Assembly (NCBI RefSeq): GCF_004664715.2
Contig: NC_051063.1
Coordinates: 146,717,165 to 146,781,164, forward strand
Direction: 5' to 3'
Source: Peromyscus leucopus
Lineage: Eukaryota; Chordata; Mammalia; Rodentia; Cricetidae
Length of the DNA: 64,000 nucleotides
Below, piece after piece: positions 33,225 to 44,219 of the stretch. Both the position numbers and the translations under genes were made by a program. The notes beneath the pieces are model-generated. The model saw nothing but the letters and a program-made list of their open reading frames with translations. It did no database searches and was not told the DNA's origin. Numbering within the stretch: the first letter of the stretch is position 1; every line of letters begins with the position of its first letter.

Positions 33225-34460
33225 ATTCAAACCAATGTGTTAACAGACCAAAGAGAAAGGAAGGAAAGGAAAAAATAACTATCTTGATTGATGCTGAATA
33301 AACGTTTAACAACATTTAGAACCTCTTTGCATTAAATCCGAACTAAGCAACTCTTACAAGATCTTCTTGATCTTGTAAGACACAGCTGTGAGACGCTTCC
33401 AGGTGACGTCACCCTACGTGGACACTTGAGTGTGCTTTCCCTACTATGAGAAGTCGACAGAGCTGCTTGTTTGTTTAATCCACCATCATGTCAGAGTCTT
33501 GGCATTTCCATAAGACAAGAACAAGAAGCAAAACAATATAATGATGCAGGGAATACGACCATCAGACATCTTAGAGTGACAAAACTAACTGCTGGAAGTC
33601 GTAAGTTTACAAAGTCAGTAACAGCACAGAATGGAAATTAATTATGTTTCCTCTCCCCCAAGATCCTCAATAATAATCAGAACACTAAATGTACAGAACA
33701 AAGAAAGGATATTAAAAGTTGCAAGGAGAAACAAAAATTCACATATAAAGGTTTATTCTTTAGAACAACACCCAACTTTTCAATAGAGATGCAGAAGGCT
33801 GGAAGGGCCACAGATGCCAGTGCAGACTTTTATACCCAGCGAGACTGTAAATAACAATAGATAGAGAAAGAAAATTAAAAATTGAAATGTAATTTCATTT
33901 GTAATATCATCAGAAAACTTGACACACTTGGTAGTACATTTAACAGACAATAAAAGACTCCTTTTCTAAGAGGAATCAAAGAACTAAAGACACTGGAGCC
34001 ATAACCAAACTGGATTGGAAGACTCAATATTACTAAAGCATCTAATCTCTTCAAACTGATCCACAGAGTCAAGGCGGTCCCTATAAACGTTACACGTGGC
34101 TTTTTAAAAGACAATGACAAGTCAATTCTAAAATGTGCAGTGTATGCAAATGTCAAGGACTAAAATGGCCCAAGGAATCCTCAGGAATGAACAAGTCTGT
34201 AGGACTCAGACGACTGGATTCTGAGAGTTCTTTAAAGCTATAGTAATCAAGCCCACATGCTACAAAACAGAACAGAGTCCAAAACAGACACACAAGTATC
34301 CACAATCGTGTTTTACAAAGATGTCAAAGCAATCTGATAAGAAAAGAAAATCTTTCTAACAAACAGCACTGAAATAACTGGAATACCTGAAATGAACTCA
34401 GAAAAACTGAATCTCTGAGGAGAAAATGAGGAACTAGCTAGGCCTGCAATTCAGAGTGGA
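33225..34460 (+). mobile_element. Old L1 ORF2 fragments (sense)
   Basis: 'tatcttgattgatgctgaat' (33281) and, more clearly, 33880-34460 ('caaactgatccacagagtca', 'aaagctatagtaatcaa', 'agatgtcaaagcaatctg') follow the order of L1M ORF2 around the reverse-transcriptase C-terminus. 33720-33830 ('gttgcaaggagaaacaaaaa', 'gcagaaggctggaagggcc') matches a different old-L1 segment. All frames are broken. L1 text resumes after the ERV at 37989. Confidence 0.65.
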
Positions 34461-34680
34461 GCCCGGAAGCCACTTCTGAATGCAGGGTCCTATAGAAGGT
34501 TTTAATATTCCTGGAAGAACATGACACTGAGCTTTACAATGCCTGCGCTGGTCTGTTCTTGCTTCAGCTGCCAAGATAAATACCCAGTAAGTCTCACTTT
34601 GCTGCCCAGACAAGCCCAATGGAATAGGATCTACACTGTTATGCCAATGCCAAGGACTCAGTTAATCAGCATGATTGCGT

Positions 34681-34804
34681 TTCCTTCCTTCCTTCCCTCC
34701 CTCCCTCCTACCTCCCCTCCTCCCCCCTCCCACCTTCCCCCTTCCTTCCTTTCCATCCTTTCACTTTCTTTTCTCCCTCCTTCCTTCTTTCCTTTTCTTC
34801 TGAA
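34681..34804. repeat. Pyrimidine-rich (TTCC/TCCC)n tract
   Basis: Over 100 bases of nearly pure C/T on the plus strand. It abuts, and has apparently replaced, the first bases of the 5' LTR of the element that follows. Confidence 0.9.
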
Positions 34805-35129
34805 ACAGTTTGCATATAAAGTACTCCCACTCTGACTGGTTTAATAAAAAGATGAACAAATAGCTAATAGCTAGGCAGGATTTTCAGGGCAGAGAGGACA
34901 CTGGGAAGAAGTAGGCAGAGATGCTAAGAGATGCAGAGCAAGCAGTATGGGCAGTATGGAGATGAAGAATAAAGCCACGAGGCAGAAAATAAATCAACAG
35001 AAATGGGTTCATTTAAGTTATAAGAGCTAGTTAGAAACAAGCCTAAGCTGTCAGCTGAGCTTTCTTAGTTAATAAATCTCTGTGTCATTATTGGGGAGCT
35101 GACAGTCCTGAAGAAAAAGTCCGACTACA
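34805..35129 (+). mobile_element. 5' LTR of decayed mys-like element, 5'-truncated
   Basis: It aligns throughout with the 3' LTR at 37649 ('tggtttaataaaaagatgaa', 'agatgcagagcaagcag', 'gttataagagctagttagaa', ending 'gtccgactaca'), but lacks the initial 'tgttgtggaata' block, where a pyrimidine tract now lies. Two bases later comes the primer-binding site. Confidence 0.88.
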
Positions 35130-37648
35130 AATGGTGTCCAATGTGGAGGCACGTGTTTCCACATAAGACCTGAGAAAGCTTTAAAAAAAAGATTCTAAAC
35201 ACACAAAAATGGAGCCAAATGCAGCTTCCTAGTCCCGCAGTCTCTCGTGTGGGCTTCGGCACAGAGGTGCGGCTCCCCGACACTGCCTGTGGGCTTGAGC
35301 CACCACAGCACCAAGAACTAAGTTGTACAGCAGTTTAAGGTCTTACTCATGCAAACAGAAAAGGTTACAGATACGCAGTAAAGCGGGTTCAGATGGAAAA
35401 ATAACCTCTAAACAGGTTACAGTGTGTTTAAGGATGTAGACTTAAGAAAAAAAAAGGAAAAGGATAAGACAGTCATTATAAAATAATAATAGCTTAAAAA
35501 TAAAAAAAATTAAAAGAGAAAAGTAAAGTAATTAGAAAAAGAATAAGCCACATAAGGATGGGAAATATTATAACACAGGGAGTTTGGACTTTATATGGTG
35601 CTTTGTTAATTTTGAATTTTTTGAATGCTAATGAACAGACAACAGCTGCTGAGAGACATTGGATTGTGGAAGGGACTGCTAAATAAACCAGCCTATATAT
35701 TTTTAAAATATCTTAATTTCAAAAAATATGGTATGTTGGAGAAGAGGTTATGCTTTTGTTTCCACAGCAAACAAAGGGCTGTGGATTCATTCATGGTTGA
35801 TAGAGATCAGATTTGATCAGGGGACACCCTCTGAAAATCCTGGATACAGACATAAAGAATAAGCCTAGAAAAATCACAAGACGGGTGGTGTATATTTTAC
35901 CTGCTCAAACATAAAACAAAAAATCATCTTTGGCTGGCTTGTGTTCAATGCTCAGTCCATACTTGTGTTAATGCAGATATCTATGTTACCTTTGAAAGTT
36001 TGTGTTTTCAAAGCAAGGGGACCAGACACCAATGAAATCAGGTATGCCAGGTGATCAAGCCTCTCAGAGTGCTTCTGTTGCAGTTTCTTCAGAGTTCTGC
36101 ATCCAGAGCAAAGTCAAGGATGCTGGCTGAGATGGTCTAGCCTCACAGACTACTCCAGCCAAACTTCAGATAAGCCCTACATTTTCCCATCACACTGAAA
36201 CTAGACAACAGCTAGTTCTCACAGGACTTGACCATTATCCCAATTTTTCCAGGATCCCCCAAAGATGCCAATGCCCTCGGGCAACAAAAAACACTCTAAA
36301 GAATACAACACCACATTCCTAAGAGGTGGAGTAGATAGTTTTTGGTCATATGGTGGGTTATGGATGTTTATCATTGTTTAAGGGGGTTGGTTAGTAGTTC
36401 TTATTGGTCATGGTCATAAAAAAAAACTGAACAAAGGAGATTGTATTCAAGGATTTCTTTCTAAGGGGAAAAAAGGGGATACAGTATAGAAAGGATGAGA
36501 TAAAAGGGTAGATTGTTGAATCTACTTTTGAACAACCACTAGTCTCAAATATTTTACATTGGTATGGATTTTGGTATATTGATACAAATTTGAAGTTACT
36601 TTTGTTATAGTGAATGTATGTTTCTACTCTTGTTTGGGGTATTGTGCTTATGCAGCTCATTTTTAAAAAGTAATGTATAATTAAGAAATGCAAGTTAATA
36701 GTCATTTATAATCATCAAACTCATAGTCATATTAGGTATGTTTTCAAGGTTAAACAGATATATTTTAGATAGATAGGGACTTTCAAACAAAACACTTCAA
36801 AGACCCACAGAATATGGCATTTAAGATGTTTAATAACCTGAGGTTTTTCATGATAGTGAGACACATCTCCTTCTGGCAGCACCAATTTACTTCAGAGAAG
36901 ATGATAGGCATTGAAGAAACACCATACAGAGCTTGCTTTCCTTGTGGCAAAAGCTAGCCACTGGACAAAGAAATTAACCTTGCCTCAACTGCTGAGAGTA
37001 TTCTGTCCAAACTGGACCAACAAGACCAAAGGTAAGTGTCTGCTGAACTTTGCCAAGACAAGGAGGGATAGGCCTTAAAAACTGCCTGTTTCACAATAAA
37101 GTCTGTCAGACATTCTAGGCCTGTAGGCTAAAGATGGATGCCCTAATGTTACAGAGGAACCTTGGGGTGGCTGTTCAGGCAGCCAGATGTCTCTGTCATT
37201 TCTTAGTTTTGGAAATTGCTTTCTCTGTACTTCCTGTTTACTCAAGTAATATTTTATCCTTCTTGGGTATTTGATGGAGACTGGAGACTATAAAGTTATA
37301 CTTTTACAGTTTTCATTGTTACCAAATTCAGAAAAGAAATTTACATAACAGATGTAAAATTTATAAGGTTGAAAAGCATAAAAGCTTAAGTTGTTTATCT
37401 GAAAAGTTTAAAGTCTAAAAATATATTTTTATGATCATAATACAACTTATAATAAAAATGGTTCCAGGTATAAAACTCTGAATTCATCAAGATAGGATAA
37501 ATAATAGAATGTTTTCTCCAAATATACCAAATGCAGATGGACTGGACATTGTGAGCGTGATTCTTGCTTGATGATAGTTCCTATTGTATATAGTTTTACT
37601 ATGTTAGAGTTAAAACCTTTCCTTTTTATTTAGACAAAAAGAGAGAAA
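35130..37648 (+). mobile_element. Internal region of decayed mys-like element (non-coding)
   Basis: It begins with a decayed tRNA-Lys-type primer site 'tggtgtccaatgtggag' at 35132 and ends in a polypurine tract 'agacaaaaagagagaaa' (37632-37648). Segments align with the complete element at 50274, e.g. 'tatgcttttgtttccacag' at 35747 against 51248, and 'ggcagcaccaattta' at 36877 against 52160. No gag, pol or env is recognisable. Both copies lacking them suggests the family, not just this copy, is non-coding. Confidence 0.8.
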
Positions 37649-37988
37649 TGTTGTGGAATAATCTTTTTGTACACTGTGAAGATGTCTCATTCTGCTTGGT
37701 TTAATAAAAAGCTGAATAGCCAATAGCTAGGCAGGACTTTTGGGGCAGAGAGAACACTGGGAAGAAGAAGACAGAGATGTCAAGAGATGCAGAGCAAGCA
37801 GGCTGGGCAGTATGGAGATGAGGTAATAAAGCCATGAGGCAGAAAGTAAATTAATAGAAATGGGTTAATTTAAGTTATAAGAGCTATTTAGAAACAAGTC
37901 TAAGCTAAGACTGAGCTTTCATAATTAATAATAAGTCTCTTTATCATTATTGGTGAGTCTATGGTCCTGACAAAAAAGTCTAACTACA
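37649..37988 (+). mobile_element. 3' LTR of decayed mys-like element
   Basis: A 340 bp LTR running from 'tgttgtggaataatcttttt' to 'aaagtctaactaca', directly after a polypurine tract. Its divergence from the 5' LTR is plainly higher than in the element at 50274, so this insertion is older. It is followed directly by L1 sequence 'aggcaaagtttac'. Confidence 0.9.
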
Positions 37989-39120
37989 ATAGGCAAAGTT
38001 TACTAAATGAAACAGAGATTGGTAGAAACAAAAGAAAGACTCCCAATGAATTAGACTCTATCAAAATTGAAATGTTCTCCTTAAAAGATATTGTGAGGAG
38101 AAAGACCCCACAGAGTCGAATAAAATATTCCTCAAGTCTATATCTGACCCAAAACAAGTATCTAAGATAAAGTATGCCTCTGACTTAATAAAGGAAAGAC
38201 AACTAGGCTAATTAAAAAAGAAAAGAAAAGCTGAAAAAAATAAGCTAAGCTAGAAACTAATTAAACAAAAAGTTAAAGTCCTGACTAAATGAATGATGCA
38301 TCTATAAGGGAAATAAAAATAAATATTATGTTAGATAGCAGCCAATCTCTCAGAAATGAGATCAACAACCAGACAAAAAGTGAAGAAAAATGCAGAAGAT
38401 TGAATAAACATCTCTATTCTTGATACAACTTTGCATTTCATAAACAAAGAGCACACTGAACAGTTATGAAAACAGTCACTCTTGGCTGAAAAGTCCCAAC
38501 AAATTCCAACTACCAAACATCATATATACTACACTCCCTTCTCATGATCTAACAAAATCAAGGATTAGTGAAAATACAGTTATTTAAAAAACATTCCAAT
38601 TTTGAAAGTAAAGCACTATACTTCTAAATTATTCATAGGTTAAAAAGAAATCATGGGCTGGAGAATAACACACCTCCAAGTGTGTGATAGAGCACTTGCC
38701 TACCATGTGAAAGGCCCTGAATTCAACTCTTAGTACTGTGAGAAAAACAAGAAATAATAAATAATGCTTATAAGAAGGCCTATTTTCTACTGTAGTTAGC
38801 ATAAAGTAAGAAGACTAAAAATTTATCATAAAAATATAAAAAAAATTGGAAGGTGGAAAGTAGAGACAACTGGTAAAAATCAAAGCACCTTTGAAAAGAA
38901 TAGGAATTCTAAGTTTGCTTTGACAGGACTAATCATTTCTAAAAAGAAAGCATCAGAAACAAAGTCTAGAAATTTGAAAGTCAAATAAAGATATCTATTA
39001 AAGAAAATCTCAAGCAAGAAATTTATTATGCACAACTATATGTTGGTGTTCTTTTTAAAAGAAAATATGGAATATAAATTACCCAAACTGATATAATAAT
39101 AGAAACTTAAATGAATAATG
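37989..39120 (+). mobile_element. Old L1 ORF2 fragments (sense), split by an ID SINE
   Basis: 37990-38200 ('aattagactctatcaaaatt', 'aaatgttctccttaaaagat') is the 3' part of ORF2. 38500-38650 ('acttctaaattattcatagg', 'ttaaaaagaaatca') is an earlier ORF2 part, resumed after the ID at 38653. The segments are not collinear, so at least two L1M pieces are joined. No intact frame remains. Confidence 0.6.
38653..38762 (+). mobile_element. ID-type SINE
   Basis: 'atgggctggagaataacaca...gtgtgatagagcacttgcct' then 'catgtgaaaggccctgaatt' and an A-rich tail. This is the short tRNA-Ala/BC1-related ID layout, moderately diverged, sitting inside L1 sequence. Confidence 0.8.
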
Positions 39121-39514
39121 GTAGTTAAGACTGCCATTCACAACCTCATTTTGTTTTTTGTCGTATTGTGACTGTTAAATCAACAGAATTCTGATGATCC
39201 CTTTTCACAAGTTCTTCAAGATAATAAGTGAAGTGATTTATTTTTGAGGTAAATATGGTCTCTATGAGAAAGGAGAATTATGAGCTGATTTCATGTGTCT
39301 TTATAGATAGAGAAATCACACAAGAAATATTAGCTTTGCTAGTTTAGGAGTATTCTCAGATAATAACAATTTGTCGCAAACCAGTAAGCTTCTGTTAGGA
39401 AAGCAAAGATGATTTTACCATTAGAATAGAGTACATGTATCATTCATTTCTTTAATATGTCAAAAGAGTTCTAAGCAAATAACGTCATCACAACAAATAT
39501 GTTGTGTGTATGTA

Positions 39515-39538
39515 TGTGTGTGTGTGTGTGTGTGTGTT
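39515..39538. repeat. (TG)n microsatellite
   Basis: A short TG run at the start of the Lx 3'UTR similarity. Confidence 0.9.
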
Positions 39539-39539
39539 T

Positions 39540-39955
39540 CATATGAAATACCCACAGAGGTTAGGAATGGGGACTCTTCCAAGGGAGGGGAGACAGATAC
39601 AGTGAGATAAAGGGGGAAGAGAATTAATGGGGCAGGAAGGATTAGGAGGAAGGGAAGACAGGCAGAGGACAGGACATGGGAAGGGATAACTAACATTTGT
39701 AAAAGTCGTATGGAAACCAACTACTGCAGAAGCTCCTAAAACATAACATACACACATATTAAAAAGAGTTTAAATGCAGTTACCCTATAACAGGAAAACA
39801 ATACCCCAAATAGACACCACATTAGCAAATGAAAACCCCGGGACCAGAAATTGGTTGCCTCTTCCAAAATATTGGCCACTGGGATGCCATAGACCCCAAA
39901 CATCACAGACTATTGTCATTGTTCTCAGTTAACCTTGAGAACTTGACACTAGGAC
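39540..39955 (+). mobile_element. Lx-type L1 3'UTR, proximal part
   Basis: A G/A-rich tract, then 'gggataactaacatttgtaa', 'gtcgtatggaaaccaactac' and 'aatagacaccacattagcaa', in the order of the muroid Lx 3'UTR. The sequence resumes at about 40420 beyond a microsatellite and a MaLR LTR. Confidence 0.7.
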
Positions 39956-39960
39956 CATAT

Positions 39961-39966
39961 TTCTTT

Positions 39967-40022
<56 letters not shown>

Positions 40023-40024
40023 TT
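39961..40024. repeat. (TTTC)n microsatellite
   Basis: About 15 units of TTTC ending in a T-run. It lies at the junction of the Lx 3'UTR and the MaLR LTR, as expected for an expanded tail or junction. Confidence 0.95.
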
Positions 40025-40029
40025 TTTAA

Positions 40030-40300
40030 GAAAACAGAATTTACTTGGATTTATGGCCCCAGAGAGTTGGAGTGGAATGGAGGCATGGTGGTGGGAGCAG
40101 GAAGCCAAGGGCTCCTGTCTTGAACCTCAAGCATGAAACAGAAAGTGAATTGGCCCTAGTGACAAACTTTCTCCAATAAGGCCATACCTCCTAAACCTCC
40201 CAAACCATGCCATCAGTTGAGGACCAAGTGTTCAAATGTCCAAGACTACAGGAAGGATTTATTATTTGAATCATCACACTAGGTGAAAGTGTGGAGAGAC
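40030..40300 (-). mobile_element. MaLR-type LTR fragment (antisense)
   Basis: 'gtgggagcaggaagccaagg', 'gacaaactttctccaataag', 'ccatacctcctaaacc' and 'tgaggaccaagtgttcaaat' are the reverse complement of a rodent MaLR LTR. It interrupts the Lx 3'UTR. Confidence 0.75.
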
Positions 40301-40419
40301 TGACAGACTGAATTACTTGCCTAAGGTCACATGCAACGACCTGGACCATATTTCTAACAACACTACATACTTGAGTCATAAACTTGGAGAAGTCCTGTTC
40401 TGGAACCTTCATCCCTACT

Positions 40420-41427
40420 GGGTAGCTTTCATAGTGCTAGAAGATGTGTGCTAACAGAGGATAAAAGCAATCATCAATATCGTCCAGCTATGAATCCTGT
40501 GAGGTACAAACTCATCTGGAAACATACGTCCACTGGTGAAGTAGTGGCTCAAATGTCATGGGAGCAACCATGCGCTTCCTAAATGGATTTCAGGCCCCGG
40601 ATATAAGATAGCGCTCATACCTGGTACTGTTAACGGATCGAAGAACTTTGGGCTAGATATTTCATTGGCTCCAGGGGAGAACCTACTGCTGTTATTCTAC
40701 TAATGTGCATAGCACTACAATGACCCCGAACAATTTATTGTTATACACATACATCAGTGCACCTCTCGGCTCTCCTTAAAGGAGATTCTTCAATGCAGTA
40801 GATGACAATTAACATAGAGACCCACAAGTGATGAGAATAAGAGACTGCAGAGTGTTCTGCCCTAATTAAGACATCTATATAACAAACTCTCACAATTTGG
40901 GGTCTTCTTGGAAAGTGAGGTAGCAGAAAGATGGTAAGAACTAGAGATAGAAGGTGACATCAGAGATTCGGGGTCTTCTTGGAAAGTGAGGTAGCAGAAA
41001 GATGGTAAGAACCAGAAGTAGAAGGTGACGTCAAGGAAACAGTGTCATCCATATGCACAGATGAACTCACAGTGATGTAACAATGTGCACAATATTTGCA
41101 CACTCAAGCCAGGCCAAATCCCAGCATGTTGGGGGCAGGGCATGAAGTCTTCTCTCTAGTATGTTAGGGTGTTTGCAGAGGGGGAGAGTCATTCCTTTAA
41201 TGGTGTGACCCTTGGTAGATCAACCACACCCCAGAGTAAACCCTATACCCAAGAGTATTTGGGCAATACAAATTCAACTCAATGAATCTTACAAGAGAGA
41301 GAATAAGAGGTCTGGTAGATGGAGAGGTGGGGTGGATCTGTGGAAAATTGGAGGAGAGAGAGTATGTATGATAAAAATACATTGTATGAAACTCTCAAAG
41401 ATTTAATAAAAATATTATTTTTAAAGT
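40420..41427 (+). mobile_element. Lx-type L1 3'UTR, distal part to the tail
   Basis: The order 'gcaatcatcaatatcgtcca', 'atgtcatgggagcaaccatg', 'gagaacctactgctgttatt', 'acatcagtgcacctctcgg', 'gatcaaccacaccccagagt' and a final 'aatacattgtatgaaactctc' with AT-rich tail follows the Lx 3'UTR from end to end. An internal 71 bp tandem duplication is at 40896-41037. This copy carries no ORF2. Confidence 0.8.
40896..41037. repeat. 71 bp tandem duplication inside the Lx 3'UTR
   Basis: 'ggggtcttcttggaaagtga' starts at 40899 and again at 40970. The two 71 bp units differ at only a few positions ('actagagatag' against 'accagaagtag'). Confidence 0.95.
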
Positions 41428-41443
41428 ATATAAGTGCAATTCT

Positions 41444-41602
41444 TTTTTTTTTTTTTTTTTTTTAGACAGGGTTTCTCAGTGTAGTTTTGGTGCCTGTCCT
41501 AGATCTCGCTCTGTAGCCCAGGCTGGCCTCGAACTCACAGAGATCCGCCTGGCTCTGCCTCCCGAGTGCTGGGATTAAAGGCGTGTGCCACCATGGCCTG
41601 GC
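41444..41602 (-). mobile_element. B1 SINE (antisense) with perfect 15 bp target duplication
   Basis: The plus strand shows a T-run, 'agacagggtttctcagtgta', 'ctcgaactcacagagatccg' and 'ggcgtgtgccaccatggcct'. Identical flanks 'tataagtgcaattct' lie at 41429-41443 and 41603-41617. The good consensus match and perfect duplication mark it as one of the younger SINEs here; it sits at the Lx tail. Confidence 0.96.
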
Positions 41603-41739
41603 TATAAGTGCAATTCTAATGCAAATACCTTGGCTTTTTGATTCCTATTGGAGACTTGATTCTACAGTTCACATGGAAATAACCAAGAAATTTGGAGAAC
41701 TAAATTGATTTGGATGCCATTTTCAAAGAAAATTTCATT

Positions 41740-41845
41740 TGGCAGGGGAGGCCACTAAAGAGAGAGGACACTTGACTATCATGTATGAGGCCATGGGTTT
41801 GATCCTTAGTCCCTTAAAAAAAACAAAAAAAAAAAAAAAAACAAA
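41740..41845 (+). mobile_element. ID-related SINE, diverged
   Basis: 'ggcaggggaggccactaaag', 'catgtatgaggccatgggtt' and 'tgatccttagtccc' followed by a long A tail. The layout is ID-like, but many positions differ. Confidence 0.55.
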
Positions 41846-41849
41846 CCGA

Positions 41850-43660
41850 AAAGACACCCTATCGTACTCGAAGCCATTTTACAAAGGCAGATACTGTGGT
41901 CATGTGTCAAAACTGACAGGACGGGTGTGACGGAGAGCACACATAGTCTGGGGCTTGGGAGGTTACCGGAGGATCGCATCTGAAGGCCTGGGGGAACGGG
42001 TTCAGAGACAAAAGACAAATTCCAGATGAAAGCTGTTAGAAGGGAAGAAGCGGGCGCTGGGCGGCAATATGGAAACAGGACAGCTTATGGTTTAAGTTGA
42101 GGGTTGTTTTGTTTTAAAGAGACCTGAGTGGAGAAGAGTAGAAGGAGCCACAGAGGGAGAGTGTCATTTCTGAGTCCTTTGTGGAGTATTTAGGAGACAG
42201 GGGCGGAGGCGTGGTAGCTGGTACAGAAAGATGTGGGCTCGTCGGTGTACCCGGCCCGGCACGAAGCCAGTGTTCTGTTGTTCATTCTGCATACATCTCC
42301 CTTGCATACTGTGACTGCCTACATTTTGGAACAGGCAGGTGAAAAACGCAGCCCACAGAGTGGTAGGGGAAAGCAGAGAAGCCAGAACCAAAGAGGCTGA
42401 GCTGTGTTTCCCCTAGAGAAGAGGGTAGCTAAGACTACCTCCGCACCTTCAGGCTGCTTAGCTGCCACTCAAGGACAAGGTTGAGGCACCGACAAGGGCA
42501 GGCTCTGAAATAACCGAGGAACACTGGCAGCAGAAACCGCCCCGCACCATCCAATGCTTGCCAACGTGAAAGCCTGTCAGCACGAGGCTCTGCCCCCAGC
42601 TCTCGGGGAGGTAACCGTAAATGGTTCAGTGAGCAGGCTGGACTTGAAAACCTGAGTCCCGAAGATCCAACATTTTATCCAGCTCCGATTGTCCCTGCAT
42701 TTGAAGGTCATTTTATTTCCCTAAAACCCAACAGAGGACTGAGATCTGAGGGAGTCCTTAGTCCCAGCCCAAGTTAGGCAAAGGTCCCACGACCAACCGG
42801 GTGGAGAGAGAATGTGGGAGGAGACAAAGTAGAAACAGGTGACGCAGTTAGAGAGGTAAAGGGAGCCTAGGGTGAGAAAAAGCAAAGCCTAGGGTGAGAA
42901 AAAGCAAAAACCAAGTCTCAGTGCTTGCCCCAAGGGTCAAAGCCAGAGCGACCATCTCGGTTACTGCAATCTGTAGGGGAGCCAAACCGAAAGACGGAGA
43001 GCAAGACTGGGACATGGTGGGAATCAGGGAGGCGGCTCTGGGCTTTGGCTGTGGTGAGGCCTGGGCCTGGGCTCTCTTCCATCCATCTGGCTAGCTGGGT
43101 CAGGCCTGGGTGGGCTGAAGAGCGGGGACCCAGCCTGGAGAGGCTCACACGAAGCCAAATGAACTGAGAGGTAGGGAAACAAATCGTTCTGTGGACCAAA
43201 ACCTAGGGTTTGTGGAGCAAAATAAAAAGAAGTCGGTGGCTGTCCGGGGTCCAGGAACACCAGCTATAAAACCCAAGCATCTGTCAGGAGTTAATCTGGC
43301 AATCTTAGCTGTGGTCCGTTGGAGGTGGGGGCAGGGGTAGGTCGGAGTGTTGCTGGATTCCTCGGGAGAAACCCCCAGTGCAAGATTCCTGGGAATACAA
43401 AGGACATAATTGCTATCCAGGGGACAGTGTTTTCTCCTCGGTTCATGCATTTCAGACTTCATGCTTGCACTCCAACGGCTGCTGAAAAATCCCAGAATAT
43501 TCTCACCAAATACAACAGCTCTGGACTTGGAAACTGGATGGCCTCAGACCCATAACGGAGGTGTCGTCGTTGGTACTCTGAGATAAGTTTTGTGTTCTCT
43601 GGCATAGGAGAAACTCAGACACACTCCATTTTCTTTCGTTTCTTAATTTTTACAAATATT
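41850..43660. other. Single-copy-looking non-coding DNA, locally CpG-containing
   Basis: No repeat recognised. A direct repeat 'gcctagggtgagaaaaagcaaa' lies near 42868-42908. CpGs are scattered at 42040-42260 and 42900-43100 but are not dense enough to call a CpG island. Overlapping frames on both strands lack recognisable protein features. Confidence 0.4.
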
Positions 43661-43666
43661 TTTTGG

Positions 43667-43748
43667 GGGCCTGGGAGACTAGCTCAATGATAGGGCATTT
43701 TTCTATCCCACACAAATCCCTGAGTTCAATCTTTGGCATTGAAAGAAG
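43667..43748 (+). mobile_element. ID-type SINE fragment
   Basis: 'gcctgggagactagctcaat', 'gatagggcatttttctat' and 'ctgagttcaatctttggcat' follow the ID order without a long A tail. It is diverged. Confidence 0.65.
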
Positions 43749-44018
43749 TGTTTAATAGACCCATTAACATTTGCCATGTTCCGGGGATAGACCATGATGG
43801 CTCCAGACAAGAAGACATTGTGCAATAATCAAGCCACAGCAATTAGCAAGCATCTCCATTGCCTCAGACATCTTCGATTCTGTGTGTTGGGGACCTTCAG
43901 ACTCTCCTAGTTGTTTTACAGTGTAGTGATGTTAATTTTTAACACTCACAGATATGAAAAACCTCTTTTTCCAGGGAAAAAGGCTTTGTACCTAGAAGGA
44001 GAAAAGCCCAGGGGTGTG

Positions 44019-44022
44019 GTGT

Positions 44023-44087
<65 letters not shown>

Positions 44088-44217
44088 TGTGTGTGGTGTG
44101 TGTGTGTGTGGTGTGGTGTGGTGTGTGTGGTGTGTGTGTGGTGTGTGTGTGGTGTGTGGTGTGGTGTGTGTGTGGTGTGTGTGTGTGTGTATGGTGTGGT
44201 GTGGTGTGTGTGTGTGT
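44019..44217. repeat. (GT)n/(GGT) compound microsatellite
   Basis: About 200 bases of GT units with regularly spaced extra G ('gtgtggtgtg'), starting with a pure run of about 24 GT. Apparent cysteine/valine frames here are artefacts. Confidence 0.95.
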
Positions 44218-44219
44218 CC

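Noticed and set aside
41850..43300. Possible CpG-island promoter
   Set aside because: CpGs are scattered and not dense over a sustained interval, and no first exon is recognisable.
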